From contig NZ_CP065534.1 in NCBI RefSeq assembly GCF_015999465.1, positions 3,162,001-3,226,000 of the forward strand: 64,000 bases of DNA, in the 5' to 3' direction. Of this stretch, positions 18,691 to 28,556 are shown one piece after another. Positions within the stretch are counted from its first letter, which is position 1. Each line of letters begins with the position of its first letter. The DNA is from Lonsdalea populi. Lineage in GTDB: Bacteria; Pseudomonadota; Gammaproteobacteria; Enterobacterales; Enterobacteriaceae. The notes below the pieces were generated by a model. The model saw nothing but the letters and a program-made list of their open reading frames with translations, was not told the DNA's origin and did not search any database. The position numbers and the translations under genes were made by a program.

Positions 18691-20364
18691 ATGCAGACGC
18701 TTAAACGTTTTTATCAACTGGTCGCGCCGCTGTGGCTCACGACGCAGGCTTTGGTGCTGTGGCTGCTGTTGCTTATCGTGGTTGCGCTGACGCTGTCCGT
18801 CGTCGGCATCAGCGTGCTCTACAACAACTGGAGCAAGGACTTTTACGATGCGCTGGCGGATTTCTTCCAGCACGCCTCGGTCACCGATCTGTTCTGGCGC
18901 TATCTCGGATATACCGCGCTGTTCGTCCTGGTGATTATCAGCGGCAACTGGCTGAAAAAAGCGCTGATCTTGCGCTGGCGCGACATGATGACCCAGCACT
19001 ATGAAACACAGTGGCTACGGGATCATAGGCATTATCGGCTGCAACAGGACCTCTCCGGCACGCCGGATAACCCGGACCAGCGTATTGCCGAGGATATCCG
19101 GCTGCTGTGCGAGCAAAGTCTGGAACTGCTGCTGTCGCTGCTGAAGAACGTGGTCGGTCTGCTGTCCTTTATCGCCATCCTGTGGAGCATCTCCGGGGTA
19201 CAGACGTTCACGCTCAGCGGGTTCACCTTCACGATCCACGGTTATCTGGTGTGGATCGCGCTGATCTACGCCGTGGTCGGCAGCCTCCTCACCCACGCGC
19301 TGGGTTTCCCCCTGCATCGCACCAACCATCAGATGCAGAAAGTCGAGGCGGACTATCGCGCCAGCCTGATCCGGGTCAACAGTCACAGCGAACAGATTGC
19401 CTTTTATCAGGGCGATGAAATCGAAAATAGACGGCTGCGCGACCGTTTCCGCGCCGTGCTCGCCACCGGCTACCGTCTGATGGGGCAGGAGTTTCGGCTG
19501 GAAATCTTCACGGTCAGCTATTTCCGTTTCAGCCTGATCGTGCCCGTTTTCGCGGTGCTGCCGCTGTATCTCACTCATAAGGTGTCGCTTGGCGCGATTA
19601 TGCAGGCCAGAACCGCCTTCGGCTACGTGCTGGATGCCTTCGGCTGGTTCGTCGACAGCTATCGTCAGTTGACACGCTGGTCCGCCACGATTGAACGTCT
19701 CTGGCAGTTGCAACAGCGGTTAGAGGCGCTGCCGACAACGACCACGCGCACGCCTCAGGGCGAAGCGCTGCAAATTCACCAGTTGACCGTGCTGCGGCCG
19801 CAGGGCCGGGCGCTGCTGGCCCCCTGCTCCGCGCGGGTCAAACCGGGCGAGTGGTGCAGCCTGCAAGGCGCCAGCGGGATCGGCAAAACCACCCTGTTGC
19901 GGGCGCTGGCGGGACTATGGCCTTACACGACCGGCCGCTGGTATCTGCCGTCTGGGCGCGTGCTGTTTCTGCCGCAAAAACCCTATCTGCCGCAGGGAAC
20001 GCTGCGTCAGGCGCTCACCTATCCGCAAACGCAAGCGTTCAGTGATGACGTGTTGCAAGAGGCGCTGGCCGAGATGCAGCTGGCGCATCTGAGCGCAGAA
20101 CTGGATGCCGATGAGCCGTGGGCGCAAAGGCTGTCCGGCGGAGAGCAACAGCGGCTTTCCCTCATCCGGGCAATCCTGATGAAACCGACGCTGCTCTGTC
20201 TGGATGAGGCAACCAGCCAGTTGGATGAGGAGACCGCGATAGAGGTGATGAAACGGCTGCGCCGACATTTGCCGGGCACCATCGTGCTCTCCGTCACGCA
20301 TCAGTCGGTACTGAATCCGCTGTTCGAAACTCAGATCCATCTCCAACCTGCGTCCCAGCAGTGA
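18691..20364 (+). CDS. SbmA/YddA-type ABC transporter (fused membrane and ATPase)
   Basis: This protein of about 557 residues has an SbmA/BacA-like membrane domain with several helices in its first roughly 330 residues and a C-terminal ABC ATPase. Walker A is GASGIGKTT, the signature LSGGEQQR, and Walker B LLCLDEAT. The start at 18691 is the first ATG; a TTG at 18676 is in frame. Related proteins include E. coli YddA, BacA and mycobacterial Rv1819c, which move hydrophilic compounds or peptides. It begins 36 bp after the receptor, so it probably handles the same substrate at the inner membrane. Direction of transport is unknown. Confidence 0.88.
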   Translation: MQTLKRFYQLVAPLWLTTQALVLWLLLLIVVALTLSVVGISVLYNNWSKDFYDALADFFQHASVTDLFWRYLGYTALFVLVIISGNWLKKALILRWRDMMTQHYETQWLRDHRHYRLQQDLSGTPDNPDQRIAEDIRLLCEQSLELLLSLLKNVVGLLSFIAILWSISGVQTFTLSGFTFTIHGYLVWIALIYAVVGSLLTHALGFPLHRTNHQMQKVEADYRASLIRVNSHSEQIAFYQGDEIENRRLRDRFRAVLATGYRLMGQEFRLEIFTVSYFRFSLIVPVFAVLPLYLTHKVSLGAIMQARTAFGYVLDAFGWFVDSYRQLTRWSATIERLWQLQQRLEALPTTTTRTPQGEALQIHQLTVLRPQGRALLAPCSARVKPGEWCSLQGASGIGKTTLLRALAGLWPYTTGRWYLPSGRVLFLPQKPYLPQGTLRQALTYPQTQAFSDDVLQEALAEMQLAHLSAELDADEPWAQRLSGGEQQRLSLIRAILMKPTLLCLDEATSQLDEETAIEVMKRLRRHLPGTIVLSVTHQSVLNPLFETQIHLQPASQQ

Positions 20365-20460
20365 TCTGGCGAGGCCGAATAGCGATTCAGCTGTCCGGCC
20401 GCCAGAGTCAGCCCCTCCGCGATTAACCACAACGAACCAGCGTGCAGATGCACGCGACGA

Positions 20461-20514
20461 ACGCAATGAACGCAATGAACGCAATGAACGCAATGAACGC
20501 AATGAACGCAATGA
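20461..20514. repeat. Six perfect tandem copies of a 9-bp unit
   Basis: The unit ACGCAATGA is repeated six times with no mismatch, directly after a partial degenerate copy. It lies in the roughly 300-bp gap between the ABC transporter and EamA genes. A 9-bp unit keeps any reading frame open. The copy number is likely to vary between strains by slipped-strand replication. Confidence 0.95.
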
Positions 20515-20662
20515 TAGATTTTCTGCGTGCGGGCTTTCATAATCGGCAGTTAAATCATCCTGCTTCGCCAGGGACAGATCGTACATTTTGTGGTCCGGCC
20601 CAGCGCTCTTGCACGCTTGCCGTTAGCGTATGCCCGGCGGCTTTTCTCCAGGAAATGAAGCT

Positions 20663-21583
20663 ATGTCTCAGTCCCAGTCTGCGGGCGCTCAGCCATCGCG
20701 GCTGATCGTCTTTTTTATTCTGACCCTACCGCCGCTGCTGTGGGCCGGCAACTTCATCATCGGACGCGCGGTGCGTGACGAGATCCCGCCGGTGACGCTC
20801 ACCCTGGTGCGCTGGCTGATCGCGCTGGTCTGTATCCTGCCCTTCGCCCTGAAATACATCCGCCGGGATGCCGTGCGCTATCGGGCGTTTCCCCTGCGTA
20901 TCGTCGCCATTTCTCTCAGCGGGATCGTTTTCTTCAGTCTGCTGACCTATATCGGACTGCATCACACTTCCGGCACCAATGCGCTGCTGCTCAACTCCTG
21001 TATTCCGGTGTTAATCATGCTGTTCGCCGGTCTCTTTTACGGCCAGCCGCTGAGGCTCTCTCAGGCGATGGGCCTGCTGATTTCATGCTGCGGCGTGCTG
21101 GCCATTATTTTCCACGGCGATCTGACGGGCCTGCTGTCGCTGTCTTTTTCGTCCGGCGACCTGATGCTGCTGGGCGCGATGGCCAGCTTCTCGCTGTATA
21201 CGCTGTGGCTCAAAAAAATTCCGCCCGAAGTGAGCCGCCTCGGGCTGCTGGGCGTGCAGGTGATAATCTCGCTGCTCACCATATTTCCCCTCTGGCTGTG
21301 GGAGATGAATAGCGGCGCGAGCGCGGTTTGGGATCGCACCACGCTGTCGGCGGTCCTCTATCTGGGGATCTTTCCGTCTTTTGTCGCCTACCTGCTGTTT
21401 GGCCGCGGCGTAACGTTAGTCGGCGCGGAGCGAGCCGGGCTGACCATCCATCTGATCCCCGTGTTCGGCGTGGCCCTGTCGGTCCTGTTTCTGGGCGAAC
21501 AAATCCATCTTTATCATCTGGTGGGGATCGCCACCATTTTTGCCGGCATTACGCTGGCGAGCCGCAAATCGATAACGCGCTAG
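20663..21583 (+). CDS. EamA-family drug/metabolite transporter
   Basis: This 306-residue inner-membrane protein has about ten helices arranged as two EamA repeats (first near WAGNFIIGR, second near LMLLGAMASFSLYT). The start at 20663 (MSQSQS) has AGGA upstream; the longer frame from 20630 is not needed. The family exports amino acids, purines or other small metabolites. Substrate unknown. It follows the iron cassette but is separated from it by the tandem repeat, so co-function is uncertain. Confidence 0.88.
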   Translation: MSQSQSAGAQPSRLIVFFILTLPPLLWAGNFIIGRAVRDEIPPVTLTLVRWLIALVCILPFALKYIRRDAVRYRAFPLRIVAISLSGIVFFSLLTYIGLHHTSGTNALLLNSCIPVLIMLFAGLFYGQPLRLSQAMGLLISCCGVLAIIFHGDLTGLLSLSFSSGDLMLLGAMASFSLYTLWLKKIPPEVSRLGLLGVQVIISLLTIFPLWLWEMNSGASAVWDRTTLSAVLYLGIFPSFVAYLLFGRGVTLVGAERAGLTIHLIPVFGVALSVLFLGEQIHLYHLVGIATIFAGITLASRKSITR

Positions 21584-21715
21584 CCGTGTCAGAACACGAA
21601 GTGAAATGAAGGATAAGGCGGGAAGATACTGGAGAAACACAGGCGCCCCACCGGAGCGAAGCGCCTGAAGGGAGTGCGGTCCGGCAAAACCGGCCCCACT
21701 TTTGCAACGGATAGA

Positions 21716-22435
21716 CTAGTCCTTGTCACCCAGCAGAACGGATTCAAGCGCGATTTCAATCATCTCATTGAAGGTGGTCTGACGCTCTTCCGCCGTGGTG
21801 ACTTCCTGAGTACGGATATGGTCGGACACGGTGCAGATCGCCAGCGCCCTGGCGCCGAATTCAGCCGCAACGCCGTAGATGCCCGCCGCTTCCATTTCTA
21901 CGCCCAGCACGCCGTACTTCTCCATGACGTCGAACATCTGCGGATCCGGCGTATAGAACAGGTCGGCGGAAAACAGGTTACCCACGCGCACCTTAACGCC
22001 GCGCGACTTGGCCGCGTCTACCGCATGACGCAGCAGATCGTAGTCGGCGATCGCCGCGAAGTCGTGATCCTTGAAACGCATGCGGTTCACTTTGGAGTCG
22101 GTGCAGGCGCCCATGCCGATAACGACATCGCGAACCTTCACGTTTTCGCTGACCGCGCCGCAGGAGCCGATACGGATAATTTTTTCCACGCCGAACTCGG
22201 TGATCAGTTCTTTCGCGTAGATAGAACAGGACGGGATGCCCATACCGTGTCCCATCACCGAAATGCGGCGGCCTTTATAGGTCCCGGTGAAGCCCAACAT
22301 GCCGCGCACGTTATTCACTTCTACCGCGTCTTCCAGAAAGGTCTCGGCGATATATTTTGCGCGCAGCGGGTCGCCCGGCATCAGTACCACGTCCGCAAAA
22401 TCACCCATTTCAGCATTAATGTGAGGCGTAGCCAT
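21716..22435 (-). CDS. deoD: Purine nucleoside phosphorylase
   Basis: This 239-residue protein starts [20 protein letters not shown], the hexameric bacterial type. It contains GHGMGIPS and RIGSCGAV of the active site. It phosphorolyses purine (deoxy)nucleosides to base and (deoxy)ribose-1-phosphate. It is the last gene of the minus-strand deoCABD operon. A GC-rich hairpin without a clear U-tract lies about 20-40 bp downstream. Confidence 0.97.
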   Translation of the reverse strand: MATPHINAEMGDFADVVLMPGDPLRAKYIAETFLEDAVEVNNVRGMLGFTGTYKGRRISVMGHGMGIPSCSIYAKELITEFGVEKIIRIGSCGAVSENVKVRDVVIGMGACTDSKVNRMRFKDHDFAAIADYDLLRHAVDAAKSRGVKVRVGNLFSADLFYTPDPQMFDVMEKYGVLGVEMEAAGIYGVAAEFGARALAICTVSDHIRTQEVTTAEERQTTFNEMIEIALESVLLGDKD

Positions 22436-22490
22436 CCTTATTGTTCCTTTTCATCAGCGTAAATATTCGTTGTTCCGTCAGCCTACCGGC

Positions 22491-23714
22491 TCACAGCATT
22501 GAGGTTCCATAGTCCATCGGCGAAACGCCGAAATAGCTCGCCACGGTCTGCCCGATATCCGCAAAGGTGGGGCGATGACCGCGCGATCCCGGCTGCACCT
22601 GCGGACCGTAAATCAGTACCGGTACGTGCTCACGCGTGTGATCCGTACCCGGCCAGGTGGGATCGCAACCGTGGTCCGCGGTCAGGATCAGGATGTCCCC
22701 TTCACCGACCTTCTCCATCAGCTCAGGCAACCGGCGGTCGAACTGCTCCAGCGCGGCGGCATAGCCAGATACGTCGCGGCGGTGGCCGTAGGAAGAGTCG
22801 AAGTCGACAAAATTAGTAAACACGATCGTATCGTCGCCAGCGGCGTCCATTTCCTTCAGCGTGGCATTAAACAGCGCGTCCAGACCGGTCGCTTTGACCT
22901 TTTTGGTGATGCCGACGTTGGCGTAGATATCGGCGATCTTACCGACCGACACCACGTGGCCGTTTTTCTCATCCACCAGCTTTTTCAGCACGGTAGGCGC
23001 CGGCGGCTCTACCGCCAGGTCGTGACGGTTACCGGTGCGTTGGAAGTTGCCCGCTTTATCCCCTACGAACGGACGCGCAATCACGCGGCCAATGTTGTAG
23101 CCGCCCTCGGTCAACGCTTCCCGCGCGATTTCACACAGCGCGTACAGGTTATCCAGCCCGTAGGTTTCTTCGTGGCAGGCGATTTGGAATACCGAATCCG
23201 CCGAGGTGTAGAAGATCGGCTTGCCGGTCTTCATGTGTTCTTCACCCAGCTCATCCAAAATCACCGTGCCGGATGAATGGCAGTTGCCGAGATAGCCGGG
23301 CAGGTCGGCGCGCTCGACCAGCAGGTCCAGCAGCGGCTGAGGGAAACTGTTTTTCGTGTCGTGGAAATAGCCCCAGTCAAACAGGACCGGGACCCCGGCG
23401 ATTTCCCAATGACCCGACGGCGTATCTTTCCCCGAGGAGATTTCACTGGCGTGGGCATAAGCCCCGATAATGTCAGCCTGCGCATCCAGACCTGCCGGGA
23501 AGCAGCCGGTTGATGCTTCCGCCGCCTTGCCCAGACCCAGGCGGCTCAGATTCGGTAAAGACAGTGGTCCCTGACGTCCTTGATCGGCGCGGCCTTCAGC
23601 ACAGGCCTGCGCGATGTGGCCCAACGTATCCGAACCGACGTCGCCAAACCGCTCGGCGTCGGCGGCGCTGCCGATGCCAAATGAATCCAGCACCATAATA
23701 AATGCACGCTTCAT
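22491..23714 (-). CDS. deoB: Phosphopentomutase
   Basis: This 407-residue protein starts [20 protein letters not shown] and has the same length as E. coli DeoB. The alkaline-phosphatase-fold metal and catalytic motifs are present: [17 protein letters not shown] and [10 protein letters not shown]. It interconverts (deoxy)ribose-1- and -5-phosphate. The start at 23714 is set by homology and by AGGAGAG just upstream; the longer frame from 23777 reads through the ribosome site. It is 1 bp from the extended deoA. Confidence 0.97.
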   Translation of the reverse strand: MKRAFIMVLDSFGIGSAADAERFGDVGSDTLGHIAQACAEGRADQGRQGPLSLPNLSRLGLGKAAEASTGCFPAGLDAQADIIGAYAHASEISSGKDTPSGHWEIAGVPVLFDWGYFHDTKNSFPQPLLDLLVERADLPGYLGNCHSSGTVILDELGEEHMKTGKPIFYTSADSVFQIACHEETYGLDNLYALCEIAREALTEGGYNIGRVIARPFVGDKAGNFQRTGNRHDLAVEPPAPTVLKKLVDEKNGHVVSVGKIADIYANVGITKKVKATGLDALFNATLKEMDAAGDDTIVFTNFVDFDSSYGHRRDVSGYAAALEQFDRRLPELMEKVGEGDILILTADHGCDPTWPGTDHTREHVPVLIYGPQVQPGSRGHRPTFADIGQTVASYFGVSPMDYGTSML

Positions 23715-23715
23715 G

Positions 23716-25098
23716 TCACTCTCTCCTGCGTTCTTTTCTGGGGCCCTGCTCCACACACTCTTCGACAGCGTCGACATCTGAGATGTTCAACCGGCGATAA
23801 ATCATCGGGTGCGCCTCCGATGCCCGGTCGCTCACCGTCACCGCTGCCTGAATTTGCTGTGCGGCCTGCTGCCATTGCACTTCGGTATTGGCATGAATAA
23901 TGGCCAGTGGACGCTGAGAATCCACGTGTTCTCCCAAGCTAACCATGTCGCTCAATCCCACGCTATGGTCAATAGTATCATCTGGCCGCAGGCGTCCACC
24001 ACCCAGTGATACCACTGCCATACCCAAGGCGCGGGTATCCATAGAGGCAATGACGCCGTCGCGTTCGGCGAAAACGGGTTTACTCAGCGTGGCGGGCAAC
24101 AGATAGCGCTCATAGCGTTCGACGAAATCGGCCGGACCGCCCTGCGCGGCCACCATACGGCCAAAGACCTCCGCCGCCCGGCCGTTTTCCAGCACCGCAG
24201 TGAGCTGTCGCCGGGCATCTTGCGCCGAGTCGGCCAGATTCCCCGCCACCAGCATCTCTTCGCACAGCGCCATCGTAACCTCGAACAGCCGCGGATTTCG
24301 CTGCGCGCCGGTCAGGAAGCGCACGGCTTCCCGCACTTCGAGCGCATTGCCGGCGCTCGATGCCAGCACCTGATTCATATCGGTCAACAGCGCGCTGGTT
24401 CGGCACCCGGCGTGATTGGCGACGCCAACGATAGCTCGCGCCAGCTGCTCTGACTCCGCGTAGGTCGGCATGAACGCCCCAGAGCCGACCTTGACGTCCA
24501 TCACCAGCGCATCCAGTCCTTCCGCCAGCTTTTTCGCCAGAATAGAGGCGGTGATAAGTGGGATCGTATCAACGGTGGCGGTGGTATCGCGCGTGGCATA
24601 GAAGCGACGATCCGCCGGTGCCAGCGAATGGGTCTGCCCAATGATCGCGACCCCAACCTGCTGAATCATCTCCCGAAAGCGATTATCGTCCGGGTAAATA
24701 TCCAGGCCGGGAATGGACTCCAGTTTGTCAAGCGTACCGCCGGTATGCCCCAAACCTCTGCCGGAGATCATCGGTACATAGCCGCCGCAGGCGGCCACCA
24801 TCGGTCCCAGCATCAGCGAGGTCACATCACCCACGCCGCCGGTGGAATGTTTGTCCACCAGCGGTCCGTTCAGATTGAGGGATCGCCAGTCCAGCACCGT
24901 GCCGGAGTCGCGCATCGCCAATGTCAGCGCCACGCGTTCATCCATGGTCATATCATGGAAATAGATGGTCATCGCCAGCGCCGCAATCTGCCCCTCCGAC
25001 ACGGTATTGTCGCGAATACCGTTGACGAAATGGCGGATCTCCTCCTCGCTGAGCGAGTGTCCGTCACGTTTCTTACGAATAATTTCTGGGATTAACAT
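23716..25098 (-). CDS. deoA: Thymidine phosphorylase with extended C-terminus
   Basis: This 460-residue protein matches E. coli DeoA (440 residues) from [20 protein letters not shown] through IYRR, with KHSTGGVGD and [10 protein letters not shown] in the active site. It cleaves thymidine to thymine and deoxyribose-1-phosphate. The family normally stops right after the YRR segment. Here the frame runs on about 20 residues, rich in E and R, to a TGA one base before the deoB ATG, reading through the deoB ribosome site. The extension may couple translation of the two genes. Confidence 0.95.
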   Translation of the reverse strand: MLIPEIIRKKRDGHSLSEEEIRHFVNGIRDNTVSEGQIAALAMTIYFHDMTMDERVALTLAMRDSGTVLDWRSLNLNGPLVDKHSTGGVGDVTSLMLGPMVAACGGYVPMISGRGLGHTGGTLDKLESIPGLDIYPDDNRFREMIQQVGVAIIGQTHSLAPADRRFYATRDTTATVDTIPLITASILAKKLAEGLDALVMDVKVGSGAFMPTYAESEQLARAIVGVANHAGCRTSALLTDMNQVLASSAGNALEVREAVRFLTGAQRNPRLFEVTMALCEEMLVAGNLADSAQDARRQLTAVLENGRAAEVFGRMVAAQGGPADFVERYERYLLPATLSKPVFAERDGVIASMDTRALGMAVVSLGGGRLRPDDTIDHSVGLSDMVSLGEHVDSQRPLAIIHANTEVQWQQAAQQIQAAVTVSDRASEAHPMIYRRLNISDVDAVEECVEQGPRKERRRE

Positions 25099-25183
25099 CA
25101 AGGTAGCGCCTCCTACCCGTTCTTCCGTACTCTCTCGCTGTACTGAGCGGGGTGCCGCCGGCAGAGTCAGCCGGCGTTAATCA

Positions 25184-25963
25184 CTAATAATCCCTGCGTG
25201 CGGTTTCGGTATCGCGCCCCAGCGTATTCAGCAAGCTGCTTAACAGTCCGGAAGCCCCGAAACGGAAGTGCCGCGCATCCGCCCAGCCCGCGCCCATAAT
25301 GCTCTCTGCCAGCTGCAAATACCGTGCCGCCTCTTCAGCGGTGCGCACACCGCCAGCCGCTTTGAATCCCACCCGATCGCCGACGCGCATGTCTTTGATC
25401 ACGTTCAGCATGACCTCCGCACTATGCAAGGTGGCGTTAACAGGCACTTTGCCGGTCGACGTTTTGATAAAGTCGGCACCCGCGTTAATCGCGATTTCAC
25501 TGGCCTGTCGAATGAACGCGTCCTCTTTAAGCTCACCGCTTTCGATAATGACCTTCAGCAATACCTGGTGTTCTACGCACGCCTGCTTACAGGCTTGCAC
25601 CAAATCAAAACCGAGCCGCATTTCCCCCGCCAGCATCGCCCGGAACGGAAAGACCACGTCAACTTCATCCGCGCCGTAGGCAATCGCGGCGCGGGTTTCC
25701 GCCAGCGCTATCGCCACATCATCGTTGCCATGGGGAAAATTGGTCACCGTCGCGATACGGATCTCCGGCGTACCCTGATCGCGCAGCGCCTTGCGCGCCA
25801 GCGGAATAAAGCGGGGATAAATACAGATCGCGGCCGTATGCCCGGCAGGAGTGTTTGCCTGCCGACACAAAGCGACCACCTTTTCGTACGTATCGTCATC
25901 GTTCAGGGTCGTCAGATCCATCAGCCCCAGTGCGCGCTGCGCGGCAGCGGTTAAATCAGTCAT
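25184..25963 (-). CDS. deoC: Deoxyribose-phosphate aldolase
   Basis: This 259-residue class I aldolase has the Schiff-base lysine K167 in DFIKTSTGK, with D102 and K201 also in place. It ends in the conserved catalytic Y259. It splits 2-deoxyribose-5-phosphate into acetaldehyde and glyceraldehyde-3-phosphate. It is the first gene of deoCABD, 85 bp before deoA. The upstream 450 bp should hold the promoters. Confidence 0.97.
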   Translation of the reverse strand: MTDLTAAAQRALGLMDLTTLNDDDTYEKVVALCRQANTPAGHTAAICIYPRFIPLARKALRDQGTPEIRIATVTNFPHGNDDVAIALAETRAAIAYGADEVDVVFPFRAMLAGEMRLGFDLVQACKQACVEHQVLLKVIIESGELKEDAFIRQASEIAINAGADFIKTSTGKVPVNATLHSAEVMLNVIKDMRVGDRVGFKAAGGVRTAEEAARYLQLAESIMGAGWADARHFRFGASGLLSSLLNTLGRDTETARRDY

Positions 25964-26413
25964 ATCGCCACTCCCATTGTCAGTCGGCGGTGCTCCATCG
26001 TCCGCTTGTCACGTTTATCGACAGAAAAGAGATCGAACGTCGTATCACCGATAAAAAAGAAGCCTTGCTACTGCCGCTATTGGACCACAGTAACGTGAAT
26101 AACGTGTGAAGACGCTTCCCAGAAATAACAATAAGTCACAAAACGAAGACTCGCTATCCCCGTTTTCGCAACAAAAGGCCTCGCGTTCAACCGCTGTTGA
26201 GCGTTTATCTCGCGTTTCCCTACCGGATGGTTCCCTGCGCCGGGAATATAACCTGTATTGACGGCGTTTATATTCACGGGAGCTACGGGAGAAATAAAAA
26301 AACCAGGGGTTTATGGCCCCCCAAATCGCCGATTATAAATCTTGAAACCGATTCAGATTAACAGTAATTAATAGCCGTTCCATTCCTGGGATATTTCAAT
26401 AAGGATGTTATTC
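25964..26413. other. deo upstream region, no gene seen
   Basis: About 450 bp separate deoC from the small peptide gene. In E. coli this region binds DeoR, CytR and CRP. Half-sites TGTGA at 26105-26109 and TCACA at 26136-26140 are visible but do not form one correctly spaced CRP site. A short 66-codon minus-strand frame at 26077-26277 has no recognisable features. A possible promoter for the peptide gene, TTGAAA (26342-26347) and TAATTA (26365-26370) with 17 bp between, is weak. Confidence 0.4.
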
Positions 26414-26566
26414 GTGAAAAAAATTACTCTCTCTATTTGTGGTTTATTGCTGCTCTCCACCATCGCTGGTCCCGTTATGGCGACAAAAAGCGGGCTTGTG
26501 ATTAATACACCGAAGGATGATTTGGCGACGTGCTGTATCGCTGATGAGTGCCTCTCCTGCTATTGA
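26414..26566 (+). CDS. Small secreted cysteine-rich peptide, unknown
   Basis: This 50-residue frame starts at GTG with AAGGA about 8 nt upstream; an in-frame ATG at 26405 would give three more residues but has no spacing for a ribosome site. It has a clear signal peptide (KK, then a hydrophobic core, cleavage likely after PVMA, residue 23). A 27-residue mature part ends in CCIADECLSCY. The four cysteines (CC, four residues, C, two residues, C) can form two disulfides. The C-x4-C-x2-C spacing recalls guanylin and STa enterotoxin ends. I do not recognise a family. A short hairpin follows at 26579-26605. No maturation or export gene is adjacent. Confidence 0.55.
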   Translation: MKKITLSICGLLLLSTIAGPVMATKSGLVINTPKDDLATCCIADECLSCY

Positions 26567-27065
26567 GTTCATTATAGAATGAAGGGGCGCAAGCGGCCTC
26601 TTCATCCATACCAAGCCAAAGAACGATGAATACCGTCTCGCTCGACCTCCATATAAACTTCGATGCTGCGCCTCTTCTTATCCACACGGCTAAAAGCTTA
26701 TATTGTCGATCGCACTGTTAAGGATAATGACAAAATCAGGATGACGCGGTAAAAAAAGTATTAACTGGAAACCCTCAACAACATTTACGCTTTGACTGAT
26801 AAAGACAGAAAATATTGATTTAACCTATATATTCAACATATTTATGCCTCTGTTTATGTTTTATTGAAGATCCCTAAAATGATCATGAAATAATGGAAAA
26901 GACGCCAATGTCGCGGCAATAAATAAACGATGACGTTCCTGCCATCATGAACTTTATTGGCGATTCATCATTATCCGTAACCCACATAGCGAAGGCATTC
27001 ACCTTTAGACGCAGAACACCGTAAAATACACGTTTAGTTTATCTTTGAACGAGAAAGCCACGACG
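26567..27065. other. AT-rich gap before yhbQ, no gene seen
   Basis: About 500 bp with low GC and no convincing frame. The hairpin at 26579-26605 (ATGAAG paired with CTTCAT, plus a GGC/GCC extension) could end the peptide transcript, though it lacks a U-tract. A 61-codon minus-strand frame at 26502-26687 overlaps the peptide gene and looks spurious. Confidence 0.4.
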
Positions 27066-27371
27066 ATGCAGGATGCTCCATCACCAGGCTGGTTTGTCTA
27101 TATGCTGCGTACAGCCGGCGGCATGCTGTATACCGGCATCACCACCGATACCGCGCGCCGTTTGGCTCAGCATCAGGCGGGCAAAGGCGCCCGCTCGCTG
27201 CGCGGAAAGGGCGAACTCTCTTTGGTATATCAGTGTGAGGTAGACAGTCGCTCCATTGCGCTGCAGTGGGAATATCGCATCAAACAGCTGAGCAAGACGC
27301 AGAAAGAGCGGCTGGTTCGCGACCAGCCAGAGTCTATCGCCCGCTTTTTAGCCGAATTTAAATGCGATTGA
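27066..27371 (+). CDS. yhbQ: GIY-YIG nuclease-family protein
   Basis: This 101-residue single-domain GIY-YIG protein has [17 protein letters not shown] with the two catalytic-type tyrosines. An arginine (ARRLAQH) and a glutamate (WEYRIKQL) complete the site. E. coli YhbQ is related to small nucleases acting on damaged or branched DNA. The start at 27066 is the first ATG; a TTG at 27045 would add seven residues. It is convergent with yhbS and overlaps it by 14 bp. Confidence 0.88.
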   Translation: MQDAPSPGWFVYMLRTAGGMLYTGITTDTARRLAQHQAGKGARSLRGKGELSLVYQCEVDSRSIALQWEYRIKQLSKTQKERLVRDQPESIARFLAEFKCD

Positions 27372-27861
27372 ACGGATCGGCGAATGCCACTTTTCCGCTG
27401 ACGCCCTGAAAGTGATTGTCCGCCAGCGGGTAGATCTGGAAGGTCGATGAGGGACCTTGCCGGCAGCAGCAGAGCTGATGTTCCGACGCCGCGACAAAGC
27501 CAAAACGGGAAAAATAAGCCGGGTCGCCGAAAACGACCACCGCGGCGTAGCCGAATTCATTAAGCGAATCCAGACCTGCATACACCAGATGCTCACCCAA
27601 GCCTTGCTTTCTCAGGCTTTCATCGACCGCCAGCGGCGCCAGTCCGACCCACTGAAGCTCTTCCCCTTCAATGCTGACCGGACTGAAGGCGGCATAGCCG
27701 ACCACACCGCCCTCATCATCCGTCGCCACCATGCCTAAGGTCAACTGACCGTTTTCACGCAGCGCTTGCACCAGTTCGGCCTCAGCCGAAGTAGGAAATG
27801 AGTATCGAAGCAGACGATCGATCCCCGGCGCATCGACAGGAATTTCAACACGGATTAGCAT
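27358..27861 (-). CDS. yhbS: GNAT-family acetyltransferase
   Basis: This 167-residue protein has the GNAT fold, with acetyl-CoA loop [16 protein letters not shown] around residues 82-97 and a late [15 protein letters not shown] motif typical of the YhbS group. Its substrate is not known from the sequence. It is downstream of ubiT and overlaps its end by 7 bp, so the two are co-transcribed. Confidence 0.88.
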   Translation of the reverse strand: MLIRVEIPVDAPGIDRLLRYSFPTSAEAELVQALRENGQLTLGMVATDDEGGVVGYAAFSPVSIEGEELQWVGLAPLAVDESLRKQGLGEHLVYAGLDSLNEFGYAAVVVFGDPAYFSRFGFVAASEHQLCCCRQGPSSTFQIYPLADNHFQGVSGKVAFADPFNRI

Positions 27862-28379
27862 GACGCCGGCGCATGTGCCGTCGCCTGCTCCGCGCCCTCC
27901 CGCAGTCCCGACTCAACGAAGTCCGCCAGCTGCAGCAGCGCAACACGCAGCGGAGTCGGCATGCTTTCCAGCTCGACGGCATCCATCAGATTCTTCACGT
28001 ACAGTCCCAGTTCCGTATCCCCTTCGATACGCAGACGACGCTGGAAGAACAACGTATCGGGATCTTCTTTACGCGCCGCGATCAGAATCAGATCGTTGGC
28101 ATCGGCGCTGAACGTGACTTCTGCGACTTCATTGCGGCTGACCTGCAGACGACCGTCGCGCTGGGTCATAAACCAACACAGCCCCATATCCCGGACTTCA
28201 ATTTGCAACCAGCGATCTGCCAAAAACGTCAGATCGCCATCTTCCAGCGCCTGACGGAACTGCCACTGCAGCAGTTGCTCCAATATCCGGCGCTGCAGGG
28301 AAAAGGGCGTGAACGCTAACGGTTTGCCCAAAAATCTCGGCCCCTGACGCACTATTTGCGCCCGTAGTTGTTCCAGCAC
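27855..28379 (-). CDS. ubiT: SCP2-domain protein for oxygen-independent ubiquinone synthesis
   Basis: This 174-residue protein has an SCP2 sterol-carrier-like domain over most of its length (DGDLTFLADRWLQIEVRD near the middle). It corresponds to E. coli YhbT, now UbiT. UbiT is a lipid-binding factor needed with UbiU and UbiV to make ubiquinone without oxygen. It is divergent from ubiU across about 317 bp, so one control region could serve both sides. Confidence 0.93.
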   Translation of the reverse strand: MLEQLRAQIVRQGPRFLGKPLAFTPFSLQRRILEQLLQWQFRQALEDGDLTFLADRWLQIEVRDMGLCWFMTQRDGRLQVSRNEVAEVTFSADANDLILIAARKEDPDTLFFQRRLRIEGDTELGLYVKNLMDAVELESMPTPLRVALLQLADFVESGLREGAEQATAHAPASC

Positions 28380-28542
28380 TGGCGTACTCCTCTAAAGCTA
28401 AAGCGATATAGACGACACGATACTCTGACATCATTTTGCCACATTGCCGACTCGCGACGGCGGCTTACATCAACAATGTAGCCGGTTATCGTCAAATCAC
28501 GATATACGCGCGTCTGCTATATTATTTTCATCACACTATATA

Positions 28543-28556
28543 CTGGTTCAAATCAA
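28543..28556. promoter_or_regulatory. Putative FNR box upstream of ubiUV
   Basis: CTGGTTCAAATCAA fits the FNR pattern TTGAT-N4-ATCAA, with a perfect right half and three of five in the left half. It lies in the divergent gap, about 140 bp upstream of ubiU. FNR control of ubiUV fits their anaerobic role and has been reported in E. coli; here it is inferred. Confidence 0.4.

Noticed and set aside
20461..20514. Tandem repeat as a CRISPR array
   Set aside because: The 9-bp units are directly adjacent with no spacers and no cas genes are present.
26077..26277. Minus-strand 66-codon frame upstream of deoC
   Set aside because: It lies in the expected deo control region and shows no signal peptide or motif.
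26502..26687. Minus-strand 61-codon frame over the cysteine-rich peptide gene
   Set aside because: No ribosome site, no family features, and it overlaps a better-supported gene on the other strand.
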